From positions 62,001-126,000 of the forward strand of contig JADJSV010000002.1 in the NCBI GenBank assembly GCA_016711505.1: a DNA stretch of 64,000 bases, written 5' to 3'. Position 1 is the stretch's first letter; the number at the start of each line of letters is the position of its first letter. The notes beneath the pieces were generated by a model. That model saw nothing but the letters and a program-made list of their open reading frames with translations, had not been told where the DNA came from and searched no databases. Of this stretch, positions 8,729 to 16,521 are shown piece after piece. This DNA comes from Bacteroidota bacterium (GTDB taxonomy: Bacteria > Bacteroidota > Bacteroidia > AKYH767-A > 2013-40CM-41-45). The position numbers and the translations under genes are program-made.

Positions 8729-8811
8729 AGGTCAGAGGTCAAAGGTCAGAGGTCACGCTGCACCCTTGCAAGCAGCGTGACCTTTGACCTTTGACCTCTG
8801 ACCTCTGACCT
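8729..8811. repeat. inverted repeat made of AGGTCAR heptads between gldB and gldC
   Basis: The left arm contains four 7-bp units (AGGTCAG, AGGTCAA, AGGTCAG, AGGTCA) followed by CGCTGC. The right arm is the reverse complement with five such units. The 12 bases next to the loop (AGGTCACGCTGC) pair perfectly around a 10-base loop, and the outer units pair in more than one register. It sits between two converging genes, where it could act as a bidirectional terminator, although no long T-run follows. Confidence 0.8.
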
Positions 8812-8837
8812 TCTTTAAATTAAGTCAAGAACTATCA

Positions 8838-9167
8838 TTACAAGATCGGCTTTTCAATACTGCGACCAAACTCCTCTGCAAACTTCTTAATATTCTTCGC
8901 ATTCACTTCATCGTTCGTTGCGCGTTGGTAGGTGTCTGCCATTGTCATGAAGTTTTCGTAGAAGAAACGTTTCATGTCGTCGACTAACATTTCTTTTGTC
9001 CAGAGATCAATGCGTAGTGTTGTATTTTCTTTCGGGTCCCAGATGCTCATCATTACAGCATTGCAAGGTTTTACTCCCGTCATGCCACTATCAGATGCTT
9101 CCCAGGCAATCGCTTCCGGTACTCTTTCTTCGTCTAATTTTACGTGGAAATTTATTTTTGAATCCAT
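8838..9167 (-). CDS. gldC: gliding motility protein GldC
   Basis: GldC is a small soluble protein of about 110 residues, and this one has 109. Recognisable sequence runs throughout: INFHVKLDEERVPEAIAWEA, then MMSIWDPKENTTLRIDLWTK, then DMKRFFYENFMTMADTYQRA and a C-terminal EEFGRSIEKPIL. The ATG at 9167 is chosen because the family begins there (MDSKINFHV); the frame stays open 17 codons further upstream only as Lys/Arg/Glu-rich sequence read from a T/C repeat. In Flavobacterium GldC supports gliding and is encoded beside GldB, as here. Confidence 0.88.
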   Translation of the reverse strand: MDSKINFHVKLDEERVPEAIAWEASDSGMTGVKPCNAVMMSIWDPKENTTLRIDLWTKEMLVDDMKRFFYENFMTMADTYQRATNDEVNAKNIKKFAEEFGRSIEKPIL

Positions 9168-9275
9168 TTTTTTCTTTTTTCTTTTTTCTTTTTTTTTGGT
9201 TTTCGTTTTTCGAATCACCGCTCATTCAAGGTAGTTACTTTAATCGCGCTCATTCCGCAATCCGCAATTAAATTC
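9168..9275. repeat. T/C heptads and related short repeats upstream of gldC
   Basis: Immediately 5' of the gldC start, cytosines at 9174, 9181 and 9188 are spaced exactly 7 bases apart in a T-run (TTTTTTC units). Next come GTTTTC, GTTTTTC and GAATCAC, then CCGCAAT and CCGCAAT near 9256-9269. The same heptads (GTTTTTC, CCGCAAT) recur upstream of the sigma-54 activator at 52.8 kb. The block separates gldC from the stop codon of engB. Confidence 0.55.
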
Positions 9276-9280
9276 ACTTT

Positions 9281-9886
9281 TCATTTCTTCTTAAACTCCT
9301 TATTCACATTTTCAACATAGTCAAGTATCTCATCTCTTCCCACATTTTTTTCTGCAGAAGTAATAAAGATCGTTGGAAGTTGATCCCACGTTTGAAGTAG
9401 TTCTTTTTTATATGCAGCAACAGAAGAAGCGACTAATTGTTTTGAGATCTTATCTGCTTTTGTAAAAACGATTACAAATGCAATTTCTTTTTCTCCCATC
9501 CAGTTGATGAATTTCACATCTACTTTCTGAGGTTCGTGTCTGATGTCGATCAAAACAAATACTGTCATCAGATTCATTCGCTTCTCCAGATAGTCTTTGA
9601 TCATTTTGTCCCATGCCGCTTTGTTGTCTTTCGATGCTTTGGCAAATCCATATCCGGGCAGATCGACTAAGTACCATTTTTCATCAATAATAAAATGGTT
9701 AATGAGTTGAGTCTTTCCCGGAGTAGAAGAAGTCTTGGCCAACGCTTTTCTGTTGGTCAGCATATTGATCAATGAAGATTTTCCAACATTCGACCTGCCG
9801 ATAAATGCATACTCCGGCATATCCGGTTTAGGGCATTTTTCAAAAGTTGTATTGCTGGCAAGGAATTCGGCTTGTTTAATGTTCAT
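9281..9886 (-). CDS. engB: ribosome biogenesis GTP-binding protein EngB/YsxC (YihA)
   Basis: EngB is an essential GTPase for large ribosomal subunit assembly. The 201-residue protein carries all G motifs: G1 GRSNVGKSS at residues 30-38, the switch sequence SSTPGKT near 53-59, G3 DLPGYG at 75-80, G4 TKAD at 142-145 and G5 SAEK at 177-180. The length is normal, and the start MNIKQAEFLASNT fits the family. Heptad repeats begin 7 bp upstream of its ATG. It is downstream of, and probably separated by a large palindrome from, the alpha/beta hydrolase on the same strand. Confidence 0.96.
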   Translation of the reverse strand: MNIKQAEFLASNTTFEKCPKPDMPEYAFIGRSNVGKSSLINMLTNRKALAKTSSTPGKTQLINHFIIDEKWYLVDLPGYGFAKASKDNKAAWDKMIKDYLEKRMNLMTVFVLIDIRHEPQKVDVKFINWMGEKEIAFVIVFTKADKISKQLVASSVAAYKKELLQTWDQLPTIFITSAEKNVGRDEILDYVENVNKEFKKK

Positions 9887-9893
9887 TCTTTCT

Positions 9894-9928
9894 GATAAGT
9901 AGTAATTGGTAAGTAGTGAAAGGATTAA
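9894..9928. repeat. heptad array directly upstream of engB
   Basis: Five consecutive 7-mers occupy 9894-9928: GATAAGT, AGTAATT, GGTAAGT, AGTGAAA, GGATTAA. The first three are nearly identical to the array in front of nadE, and the distance to the start codon (7 bp) is almost the same. Confidence 0.6.
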
Positions 9929-9931
9929 TTT

Positions 9932-10021
9932 TTTTTAACACAGAGAAAAAGGAGAAAAAAAGGGAGAAAAAGGAGATCTCCTTTTTCTCCCTTTTTTTCT
10001 CCTTTTTCTCTGTGTTAAAAT
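9932..10021. repeat. perfect 90-bp palindrome
   Basis: The sequence is its own reverse complement over 90 bases, centred between 9976 and 9977 (GGAGA/TCTCC), with no spacer. The left arm is purine-rich, built from GGAGAAAAA-type units and ending outward in AACACAG and a T-run; the right arm is its exact complement. It lies 3 bp after the hydrolase stop codon and 8 bp from the engB heptads. In RNA it would be a 45-bp hairpin minus the few loop bases, so it probably ends the hydrolase transcript on the minus strand. Confidence 0.92.
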
Positions 10022-10023
10022 TA

Positions 10024-10794
10024 TTACTTCGCATCCGGAAAAGTCCGTGCCAGCCATCCATCCAACACAGTATTAAACTCAACCGGTTGCTCCATCATCG
10101 GAGCATGTCCGCATTTGTCGATCCAGTGTAATTCGTTTTTTGGAAGAAGGCGATGAAATTCTTCGGCAACATCAGGTGGAGTGATGGTATCATTCTTTCC
10201 CCATATCAGACAAGTAGGTTGTTTCATGAACTGAAGATCGTCGCTCATGTTATGGCGAATGGCAGATTTAGCAAGAGAAAGAATTCTGATCAGTTTGCCT
10301 TTATCGTTTACAATTCCATATACTTCATCAACCAGTTCTTTTGAAGCTGAAGCGGGATCGAAAAAAGTGTACTCAACTTTTTGCTTGATGAAATTATAGT
10401 CTTCTCTTCTTGGAAAAGATCCGCCCATAGCGTTTTCATAAAGACCACTACTTCCTGTAAGTACCATTCCGCGGATATTCTGCGGATGATTTTTTACATA
10501 AACCAGTGTAACGTGTCCGCCCAGTGAGTTGCCGATTAGGATGATGTCTTTGTATTGCTTGAAATTTATGAAGTTGTGGATAAACTCAGCCAGCGCTTTC
10601 ACATTCGTATTCAGAAGTGGCAGCGTATAGATCGGCATAAGAGGAATTACGATACGATAACGTTTCGAGAAATGATTTACAACATCCGACCAGTTACTCA
10701 GTGCGCCGAACAATCCATGCAGAAGTAGCAGAGTGGGTCCGCTTCCTTCTTCAATGTAATGAAAGTCATTCTCCTGTTTGATTTCGTATTGCAT
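10024..10794 (-). CDS. alpha/beta-fold hydrolase
   Basis: This 256-residue protein has the alpha/beta hydrolase fold. Counting from the chosen ATG (10794), HGLFG at 26-30 forms the oxyanion hole, GNSLGG places the nucleophile Ser at 90, and Asp202 (GKNDTITP) and His230 (CGHAPMMEQP) complete the triad. The ATG at 10794 (MQYEIKQEND) is preferred to one 14 codons upstream because the family starts just before the first strand. The enzyme is cytoplasmic with no signal peptide. The lid region (residues 117-160) does not show the substrate. It is the first gene upstream of the dcw cluster, divergently oriented to mraZ. Confidence 0.88.
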   Translation of the reverse strand: MQYEIKQENDFHYIEEGSGPTLLLLHGLFGALSNWSDVVNHFSKRYRIVIPLMPIYTLPLLNTNVKALAEFIHNFINFKQYKDIILIGNSLGGHVTLVYVKNHPQNIRGMVLTGSSGLYENAMGGSFPRREDYNFIKQKVEYTFFDPASASKELVDEVYGIVNDKGKLIRILSLAKSAIRHNMSDDLQFMKQPTCLIWGKNDTITPPDVAEEFHRLLPKNELHWIDKCGHAPMMEQPVEFNTVLDGWLARTFPDAK

Positions 10795-11013
10795 AAAATC
10801 TTTTTTCCAAATGTAGAGAAAAAATGAGTAGTACACAGAGGCTCATTCCTGTGCTTTATACAATAGAAATTGTTGATTTTATTTTCCCACCGGCCTCAAT
10901 CTGACATCCTGAAGGGTCCGAAAACGGCCGATTGTTGAAGAAATTTTCTTCGGAATGTGCGCAGGCCATATTCTGAAAGCCGCGCCCATGGCTCGGTTCA
11001 GAAAGTTTTCAAC

Positions 11014-11043
11014 AAAGTGGTAAAAAGTGGTAGGAAGTGGTAA
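11014..11043 (+). promoter_or_regulatory. MraZ boxes: three 10-bp direct repeats in the mraZ promoter
   Basis: Three direct repeats with exact 10-bp spacing read AAAGTGGTAA, AAAGTGGTAG and GAAGTGGTAA. MraZ is known to bind three or four 10-bp-spaced direct repeats (TGGGN boxes in E. coli, AAAGTG boxes in mollicutes), so these are the likely autoregulatory sites. Possible -7 elements follow as AAAATTTG (11042-11049) or TACATTAG (11053-11060), each 7 of 8 to consensus, so bound MraZ would block the promoter. Confidence 0.75.
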
Positions 11044-11080
11044 AATTTGAATTACATTAGCGCAAAGAAAAAATCTTCGA

Positions 11081-11557
11081 ATGGCGGGATTCATCGGTGA
11101 ATTTCATTGTACAGTTGATGCAAAAGGACGCTTCCTTTTGCCGGGCGGCTTGAAAAAGCAAATTCCGGCGAAAGAGCAGAAGCTTTTCGTTGCCAACCGC
11201 GGAATGGAAAAGCATCTGGTGATGTATACACGTAAGGAATGGGATAAGATCAGTGATGAAGTCAATTCACTGAACATGTTCGTTCGCAAGAACCGTGAGT
11301 TCTTGCGCAAATTCAATAACGGCGCAACTTCGATGGAACTGGATACAACTAACCGATTACTGCTTCCAAAAACATTGATGGATTATGCAGGAATCGAAAA
11401 AGATATTGTGCTCTTTGCTTATGGGAACCGGATTGAAATATGGTCAGAAGCGGAGTATGCTCGGATGATGAAGGATGATTCAGAAAACTTCTCACAATTG
11501 GCGGAAGAGGTGATGGGAAAGAAGAAGAAGGAGGAAGAAGATGACGACATATCATGA
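11081..11557 (+). CDS. mraZ: division/cell wall cluster transcriptional regulator MraZ
   Basis: MraZ is the AbrB-fold regulator that heads the dcw cluster. The 158-residue protein has the two family repeats: GEFHCTVDAKGRFLLP at residues 6-21 and SMELDTTNRLLLPKTLM at about 83-99. The DxxGR/DxxNR signatures that contact DNA are both visible. The tail (GKKKKEEEDDDIS) is strongly charged. Its last 17 bases overlap rsmH, so the two are translated from one message, and the purine-rich AAGGAGGA in its coding end can serve as the rsmH ribosome-binding site. Three direct repeats in its promoter suggest autorepression. Confidence 0.95.
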   Translation: MAGFIGEFHCTVDAKGRFLLPGGLKKQIPAKEQKLFVANRGMEKHLVMYTRKEWDKISDEVNSLNMFVRKNREFLRKFNNGATSMELDTTNRLLLPKTLMDYAGIEKDIVLFAYGNRIEIWSEAEYARMMKDDSENFSQLAEEVMGKKKKEEEDDDIS

Positions 11558-12446
11558 GCCGGCTCTGTTGAATGAATGTATTGAAGCCTTACAAATTAAA
11601 CCTGATGGGGTTTATGTCGATGTCACTTTTGGTGGCGGCGGACATTCGAAGGAAATTTTAAAACGATTGGGTGAAAAAGGTCGGCTGATCGCTTTTGATC
11701 AGGATGAAGATGCAGAACGAAATTCTATCAAAGATCCTCGTTTTGTTCTTGTCAGACAGAATTACAGATTCATTAAAAATTTTCTTCGCTATTACGATGC
11801 TATTCCAGTCGATGGAATTTTAGCTGACCTGGGCATTTCTTCTTATCAGATCGATGCTGCAGACCGCGGATTTTCTATTCGCTACGAAGCGGAACTTGAT
11901 ATGAGAATGAATCGTGAATCGAAAATCACTGCAGCTGATATTCTGAATACTTATTCTGAAGAAAAACTGCTGAAGATCTTCTCGCAATTTGGAGAAGTTC
12001 ATAATTCTAAAACGCTTGCAAGGAAAATAGTTGACGTAAGGAAAACAGAAAAGTTGACACATATCGATCAGTTTAAAACAGCGATCATGTCATGTGTCGA
12101 CAAAAAAGCAGAAAGTCAGTATTACGCTAAAGTGTTTCAGGCATTACGGATTGAAGTGAACGAAGAACTTGAATCGTTGAAAGAAATGCTGGTGCAGACA
12201 ACAAATGTACTGGCACCACAAGGCAGATTGGTAGTGCTCTCGTATCATTCTCTGGAAGACCGCTTAGTGAAAAACATTATTTCAAAAGGAATATTTGAAG
12301 GAGAAGTTGAGAAGGATGTCTTCGGAAACCAGACCAATAGTCCTTTAAAAGCAGTAAACCGGAAACCCATTGAAGCGACAGAAGAAGAAGTGAAAAGGAA
12401 TCCGCGTTCACGTAGCGCAAAATTAAGAATAGCTGAAAAGAATTAA
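11541..12446 (+). CDS. rsmH: 16S rRNA (cytosine1402-N4)-methyltransferase
   Basis: RsmH (MraW) methylates N4 of C1402 in 16S rRNA using S-adenosylmethionine. The 301-residue protein begins with the family motif YHEPALLNECIEAL. The SAM-binding loop VDVTFGGGGHS lies at 26-36, with the acidic FDQDEDA after it. Further family blocks are GILADLGISSYQID, the FAQ-like FQALRIEVNEELE and the near-C-terminal VLSYHSLEDRLVK. It overlaps mraZ by 17 bp and is followed 3 bp later by ftsL, the canonical dcw order. Confidence 0.97.
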   Translation: MTTYHEPALLNECIEALQIKPDGVYVDVTFGGGGHSKEILKRLGEKGRLIAFDQDEDAERNSIKDPRFVLVRQNYRFIKNFLRYYDAIPVDGILADLGISSYQIDAADRGFSIRYEAELDMRMNRESKITAADILNTYSEEKLLKIFSQFGEVHNSKTLARKIVDVRKTEKLTHIDQFKTAIMSCVDKKAESQYYAKVFQALRIEVNEELESLKEMLVQTTNVLAPQGRLVVLSYHSLEDRLVKNIISKGIFEGEVEKDVFGNQTNSPLKAVNRKPIEATEEEVKRNPRSRSAKLRIAEKN

Positions 12447-12449
12447 CTG

Positions 12450-12878
12450 ATGGCTGAGAATAAAAGAAAACCTGCTCCTGTAGTTGAAGAAGCTGAAGAA
12501 GTAGAAGAGGAAGCTCCCAAGGTTGAGAGAAAACCAAAGAAGAAAGTTAAACCACCCATGATCCTTACCCGGTTCATGGATGTCTTCGGAATCTTTCAGC
12601 GCAATGAAATTGCCAAAGCAATGCCATTTGTATTGTTTGTCACTTTTTTGATCATCTGTTACATAGGAAATAGTTATTACGCGGAACGAGTGATCAGAGA
12701 TATTGAGAAAACAAAGAATGAATTGAAAGAACGCCGTGCTGAATACATTTCTACTATGTCGCAATTAATGGCAGAGAGCAAACAATCTGAATTAGCACGT
12801 GAACTTTCAGCATCAGAATTAAAAGAGAATACTCAGCCAACGCAGAAAATTTTTGCACCGAAAAAAGAAAAAAAATAA
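12450..12878 (+). CDS. ftsL: FtsL-like cell division protein
   Basis: This 142-residue bitopic membrane protein occupies the ftsL position between rsmH and ftsI. An acidic then basic cytoplasmic tail (EEAEEVEEEAPKVERKPKKK) precedes one membrane helix at about residues 66-82 (AMPFVLFVTFLIICYIG). A periplasmic coiled-coil segment follows (DIEKTKNELKERRAEYISTM). This topology matches the Bacteroidota FtsL-like family, in which sequence conservation is weak; FtsL works with FtsQ and FtsB-like partners to activate FtsW-FtsI. The long charged N-terminal tail is longer than in E. coli FtsL. Confidence 0.8.
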   Translation: MAENKRKPAPVVEEAEEVEEEAPKVERKPKKKVKPPMILTRFMDVFGIFQRNEIAKAMPFVLFVTFLIICYIGNSYYAERVIRDIEKTKNELKERRAEYISTMSQLMAESKQSELARELSASELKENTQPTQKIFAPKKEKK

Positions 12879-12898
12879 TAAGAGTACCCCGCACGAAC

Positions 12899-15007
12899 AT
12901 GGAAGTAAAAAAGGACATAATGTGGAGAATCAACATATCATTTATCATGATGTGTTTGATGGGTGTGGTCATTCTTGTCCAGATCTTCCGTATCCAGTTT
13001 GTGCAAGGCGATTACTGGACTGCACAGGCAGACAGTTTTTCAACACGATATAAGCAAGTAGAAGCAAGCAGAGGAAACATATTCTCAAGTGATGGGCGAT
13101 TGTTAAGCACATCTATTCCTATATATGATATCCGTATGGATCTTCTGGCAGACGGATTGACGGAAGAAAATTTTAACAGAAATATTGACTCGCTGGCGAT
13201 CAGCCTTTCATTACTATTTCCTGACCGCACAGCAGCGGATTTCAAATCTTCTCTTCGTGAAGCCAGAACTTCAAAAGAAAGATTTTTCCTTGTAAGAAGA
13301 AATGTGCGTTACGCTGAACTACAGACTTTAAAAACATTTCCACTTTTCAGAATGGGAAGATATAAAGGCGGATTAATGGTTCTTCAGAAAGAGATCCGTG
13401 AAATGCCTTTCAAAATGCTTGCTTCCCGTACGATCGGAACAATGCGTGATTTTAAACCGGTCGGAATTGAATCTGCTTACAATAATGAATTGAAAGGTGT
13501 CGGCGGACGCCGTCTTGAACAACGTATCAGTGGCGGAATGTGGAAGCCATTAAATGATAAAGAAGAAATTGAATCGAAAGATGGTCATGATATCGTTACA
13601 ACAATTGATATCAATATTCAGGATGTTGCCGAAAATTCACTCGAAGAACATTTGATGATGCATAATGCTGATCATGGCTGTGCAGTGTTGATGGAAGTTG
13701 CAACAGGAGAGATCAAAGCGATTGCAAATCTGAAAAGAAATGCAGAAGGAAATTATGTAGAGGATTTTAATTATGTAATAGCGGAAGCTACTGAACCGGG
13801 CTCAACCTTTAAAATGGCTTCAATGCTTGCAGCTCTTGACGATGGTTTGATTGATCCGGAAGATTCAATTTTTGTCGGCAACGGTGAACGCAAGTATGGA
13901 CAATTAACAATGGAAGATGCGCACCCGCCACACTTTCCTAAGCTTTCAATTCAACAGGCTTTTGAAACATCTTCAAATGTTGGTATTTCATCTGCGATCG
14001 TAGCACGTTATTCTAAAAATCCGCAGGCTTTCATAGATAAAATTAAGTCGTTCGGATTAGGAACACCACTTGGACTTGAAATAGAAGGTGAAGGTACTCC
14101 ACGGATCAAAAATATTACTGCTGAAGACTGGTCAGGTGTTTCTTTGCCTTGGATGTCGATAGGTTACGAAACGAAATTAACTCCGCTTCAGATCCTGGCC
14201 TTCTATAATGCAATTGCAAATAATGGCCGCATGGTTCGTCCGCATTTTGTAAAAGAGATCCAGAGTCATGGCCGGACAATAAAAAAATTCGGTACAGAGA
14301 TAATCCGTGATTCAATTGCATCTCCTGCTGCTCTTGCTAAAGCAAGAAAACTAATGGAAGGTGTTGTTGAAAGAGGGTCTGCTAAAGAATTAAATAAGTC
14401 TCCTTATAGAATCGCAGGTAAAACAGGTACTGCACAGATCTCTGTCAATAAATTCGGTTACGATAAAACTCATCCATCATATCAGGCATCATTCGTTGGA
14501 TATTTTCCGGCTGATGCTCCGAAATATTCGTGTATGGTTGTAGTATATGCACCTTCAAGAGACGTTTATTTCGGTGGTGCCGTTTCTGCTCCGATATTCA
14601 AAGACATTGCAGACAAAGTGTACAGTAATCATGTCGATCTTCATGATGATAAACCTGTTCACAGAGATACAACTGTTTCTCCTTTACCTCTTGCAAAAGC
14701 AGGGCAGCAAAAAGATCTGAAAAAAGTTTTTGCACATTTAAATATTCCATCATCGACTAAAGATATGGATGCAAATTTAGTTGCACCTGTTATTCAATCC
14801 GATCGAATCGTAATGAGCGAAAGGAAAAATGTTGCAGGAATTACTCCGAACGTTTATGGAATGGGATTGAAAGATGCAGTTTACCTTCTTGAAAATGCAG
14901 GCTATAGAGTGAAAGTTAATGGAAGAGGTAATGTTGTTCGACAGTCGATCAACTCCGGAACCAGAATAATAAAAGGACAGTTGATCATACTTGATCTGGA
15001 TATATGA
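12899..15007 (+). CDS. ftsI: division-specific penicillin-binding protein (FtsI/Spo VD type) with C-terminal PASTA domain
   Basis: This is the septal class B transpeptidase that cross-links peptidoglycan. The 702-residue protein has one membrane anchor (ISFIMMCLMGVVILVQIF, about 13-30) and a dimerisation domain starting with ASRGNIFSSDGRLLS. The transpeptidase domain has SxxK at 302-305 (STFK), SSN at 358-360 and KTG at 508-510. A PASTA-like domain occupies about 640-702 (PNVYGMGLKDAVYLLENAGY). PASTA is common in Bacteroidota and Firmicutes FtsI homologues but absent from the E. coli protein. The stop codon overlaps the murE start (ATGA). Confidence 0.96.
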   Translation: MEVKKDIMWRINISFIMMCLMGVVILVQIFRIQFVQGDYWTAQADSFSTRYKQVEASRGNIFSSDGRLLSTSIPIYDIRMDLLADGLTEENFNRNIDSLAISLSLLFPDRTAADFKSSLREARTSKERFFLVRRNVRYAELQTLKTFPLFRMGRYKGGLMVLQKEIREMPFKMLASRTIGTMRDFKPVGIESAYNNELKGVGGRRLEQRISGGMWKPLNDKEEIESKDGHDIVTTIDINIQDVAENSLEEHLMMHNADHGCAVLMEVATGEIKAIANLKRNAEGNYVEDFNYVIAEATEPGSTFKMASMLAALDDGLIDPEDSIFVGNGERKYGQLTMEDAHPPHFPKLSIQQAFETSSNVGISSAIVARYSKNPQAFIDKIKSFGLGTPLGLEIEGEGTPRIKNITAEDWSGVSLPWMSIGYETKLTPLQILAFYNAIANNGRMVRPHFVKEIQSHGRTIKKFGTEIIRDSIASPAALAKARKLMEGVVERGSAKELNKSPYRIAGKTGTAQISVNKFGYDKTHPSYQASFVGYFPADAPKYSCMVVVYAPSRDVYFGGAVSAPIFKDIADKVYSNHVDLHDDKPVHRDTTVSPLPLAKAGQQKDLKKVFAHLNIPSSTKDMDANLVAPVIQSDRIVMSERKNVAGITPNVYGMGLKDAVYLLENAGYRVKVNGRGNVVRQSINSGTRIIKGQLIILDLDI

Positions 15008-16464
15008 GGTTACTAAAAGATATTCTTTACAAGACCGGAATTGAAGAAGTGTCAGGTAGTACTGACCTCAATGTTATCGACGTCTGTTTTGATTCACGTT
15101 CTGCAAGAGAAGGCGGATTGTTCGTTGCTGTCAGAGGATTGCAATCAGACGGTCACAATTATATTTCTTCTGTTATTGAAAGAGGTGTAGTTGCAATAGT
15201 TTGTGAGCAATTTCCTGAAGAACTGATCAATGGTATTACTTATGTTCGTGTAAACGACAGTGCACTTGCACTTGCCATCATTGCTTCAAATTATTTCGGA
15301 AATCCATCTGAGAATTTAAAACTCATAGGTGTAACCGGAACAAATGGTAAGACAACGACTGCAACATTGTTGTATCAGTTGTTTCGAAAACTCGGTTATT
15401 CAGCCGGCTTGTTGTCGACTGTAAAAAATCAGATCAACGATCAGGTAATACCTGCAACGCATACAACTCCGGATCCAATTCAGTTAAACGGAATGTTATC
15501 GGCAATGGTAGATGCCGGTTGTTCGCATGCATTCATGGAAGTGAGTTCGCATTCAGTAGTTCAGAAACGAATAGCAGGACTTGTCTTTGCAGGAGGAGTT
15601 TTTACTAATCTGACACATGATCATCTTGATTACCATAAGACATTCGAGAATTATCTGAAAGCGAAAAAAGAATTTTTCGATCATCTCCCTGCAGAAGCGT
15701 TTGCTTTGACAAATCTGGATGATAAAAACGGAGCGATCATGCTTCAGAATACGAAGGCAAAAAAATACACATACGGATTAAAATCTATAGCTGATTATCG
15801 TTGCAAGTTGATCGAGAATCATTTTTCAGGATTACTTCTGAATCTTAATGGACAGGAAGTGCTTTGCCGTTTGGTTGGAAGTTTCAATGCTTACAATCTG
15901 ACAGCAGCATTTGCAACAGCAACATTACTTGAAGAAGATAAGCTGGAAGTCTTGACAGCATTAAGTACGCTGGAGCCGGTTGAAGGTAGATTTGATTTTG
16001 TGACTTCTCCTTCACAGATAATTGGTGTAGTGGATTACGCACATACTCCTGATGCTTTGCAGAATGTTCTTTCAACAATTCATGATGTTAATGATGGTCA
16101 TGGAAAGATCATCACAATAGTTGGATGTGGCGGAGATCGTGATTCAGCAAAACGTCCGGTGATGGCAAAGATCGCTTGCGAAAAAAGTGATCGTGTGATT
16201 CTGACAAGCGATAATCCGCGTTCGGAAGATCCTGCTGAGATCATTCGGCAGATGGAAAAAGGTGTTCCACTTGGAGAAGCAAGAAAGACACTTTCAATAG
16301 CTGATCGCCGTGAAGCGATCAAGACTGCAGTATCATTGGCAAAACCGGGTGATGTGATTTTAGTTGCCGGAAAAGGTCATGAAAAATATCAGGAAGTGAA
16401 AGGAGTTCGGACTCCATTCGACGATAAGAAAATATTACTCGAGTTATTTCAAATAATGGCATAG
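15004..16464 (+). CDS. murE: UDP-MurNAc-L-Ala-D-Glu:meso-diaminopimelate ligase
   Basis: MurE adds the third amino acid to the peptidoglycan stem peptide. The 486-residue protein has the Mur ligase ATP loop GVTGTNGKTT at 109-118, the central signature EVSSHSV near 179-185 and FTNLTHDHLDYH. The substrate motif DNPR at 403-406 (TSDNPRSEDP) is the one known from meso-diaminopimelate enzymes, so the wall should be DAP-type. It overlaps ftsI by 4 bp. The start of the next gene, mraY, is disturbed (see there), so the true gap to mraY is probably one base. Confidence 0.97.
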   Translation: MRLLKDILYKTGIEEVSGSTDLNVIDVCFDSRSAREGGLFVAVRGLQSDGHNYISSVIERGVVAIVCEQFPEELINGITYVRVNDSALALAIIASNYFGNPSENLKLIGVTGTNGKTTTATLLYQLFRKLGYSAGLLSTVKNQINDQVIPATHTTPDPIQLNGMLSAMVDAGCSHAFMEVSSHSVVQKRIAGLVFAGGVFTNLTHDHLDYHKTFENYLKAKKEFFDHLPAEAFALTNLDDKNGAIMLQNTKAKKYTYGLKSIADYRCKLIENHFSGLLLNLNGQEVLCRLVGSFNAYNLTAAFATATLLEEDKLEVLTALSTLEPVEGRFDFVTSPSQIIGVVDYAHTPDALQNVLSTIHDVNDGHGKIITIVGCGGDRDSAKRPVMAKIACEKSDRVILTSDNPRSEDPAEIIRQMEKGVPLGEARKTLSIADRREAIKTAVSLAKPGDVILVAGKGHEKYQEVKGVRTPFDDKKILLELFQIMA

Positions 16465-16521
16465 CATGTTATACTATCTGTTTGCTTATTTACATGATGA
16501 ATTAAAGTTCCGGGCGCAGGA

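Noticed and set aside
10879..11094. 71-codon minus-strand frame upstream of mraZ
   Set aside because: It overlaps the MraZ boxes and mraZ start, and the translation has no recognisable family or composition.
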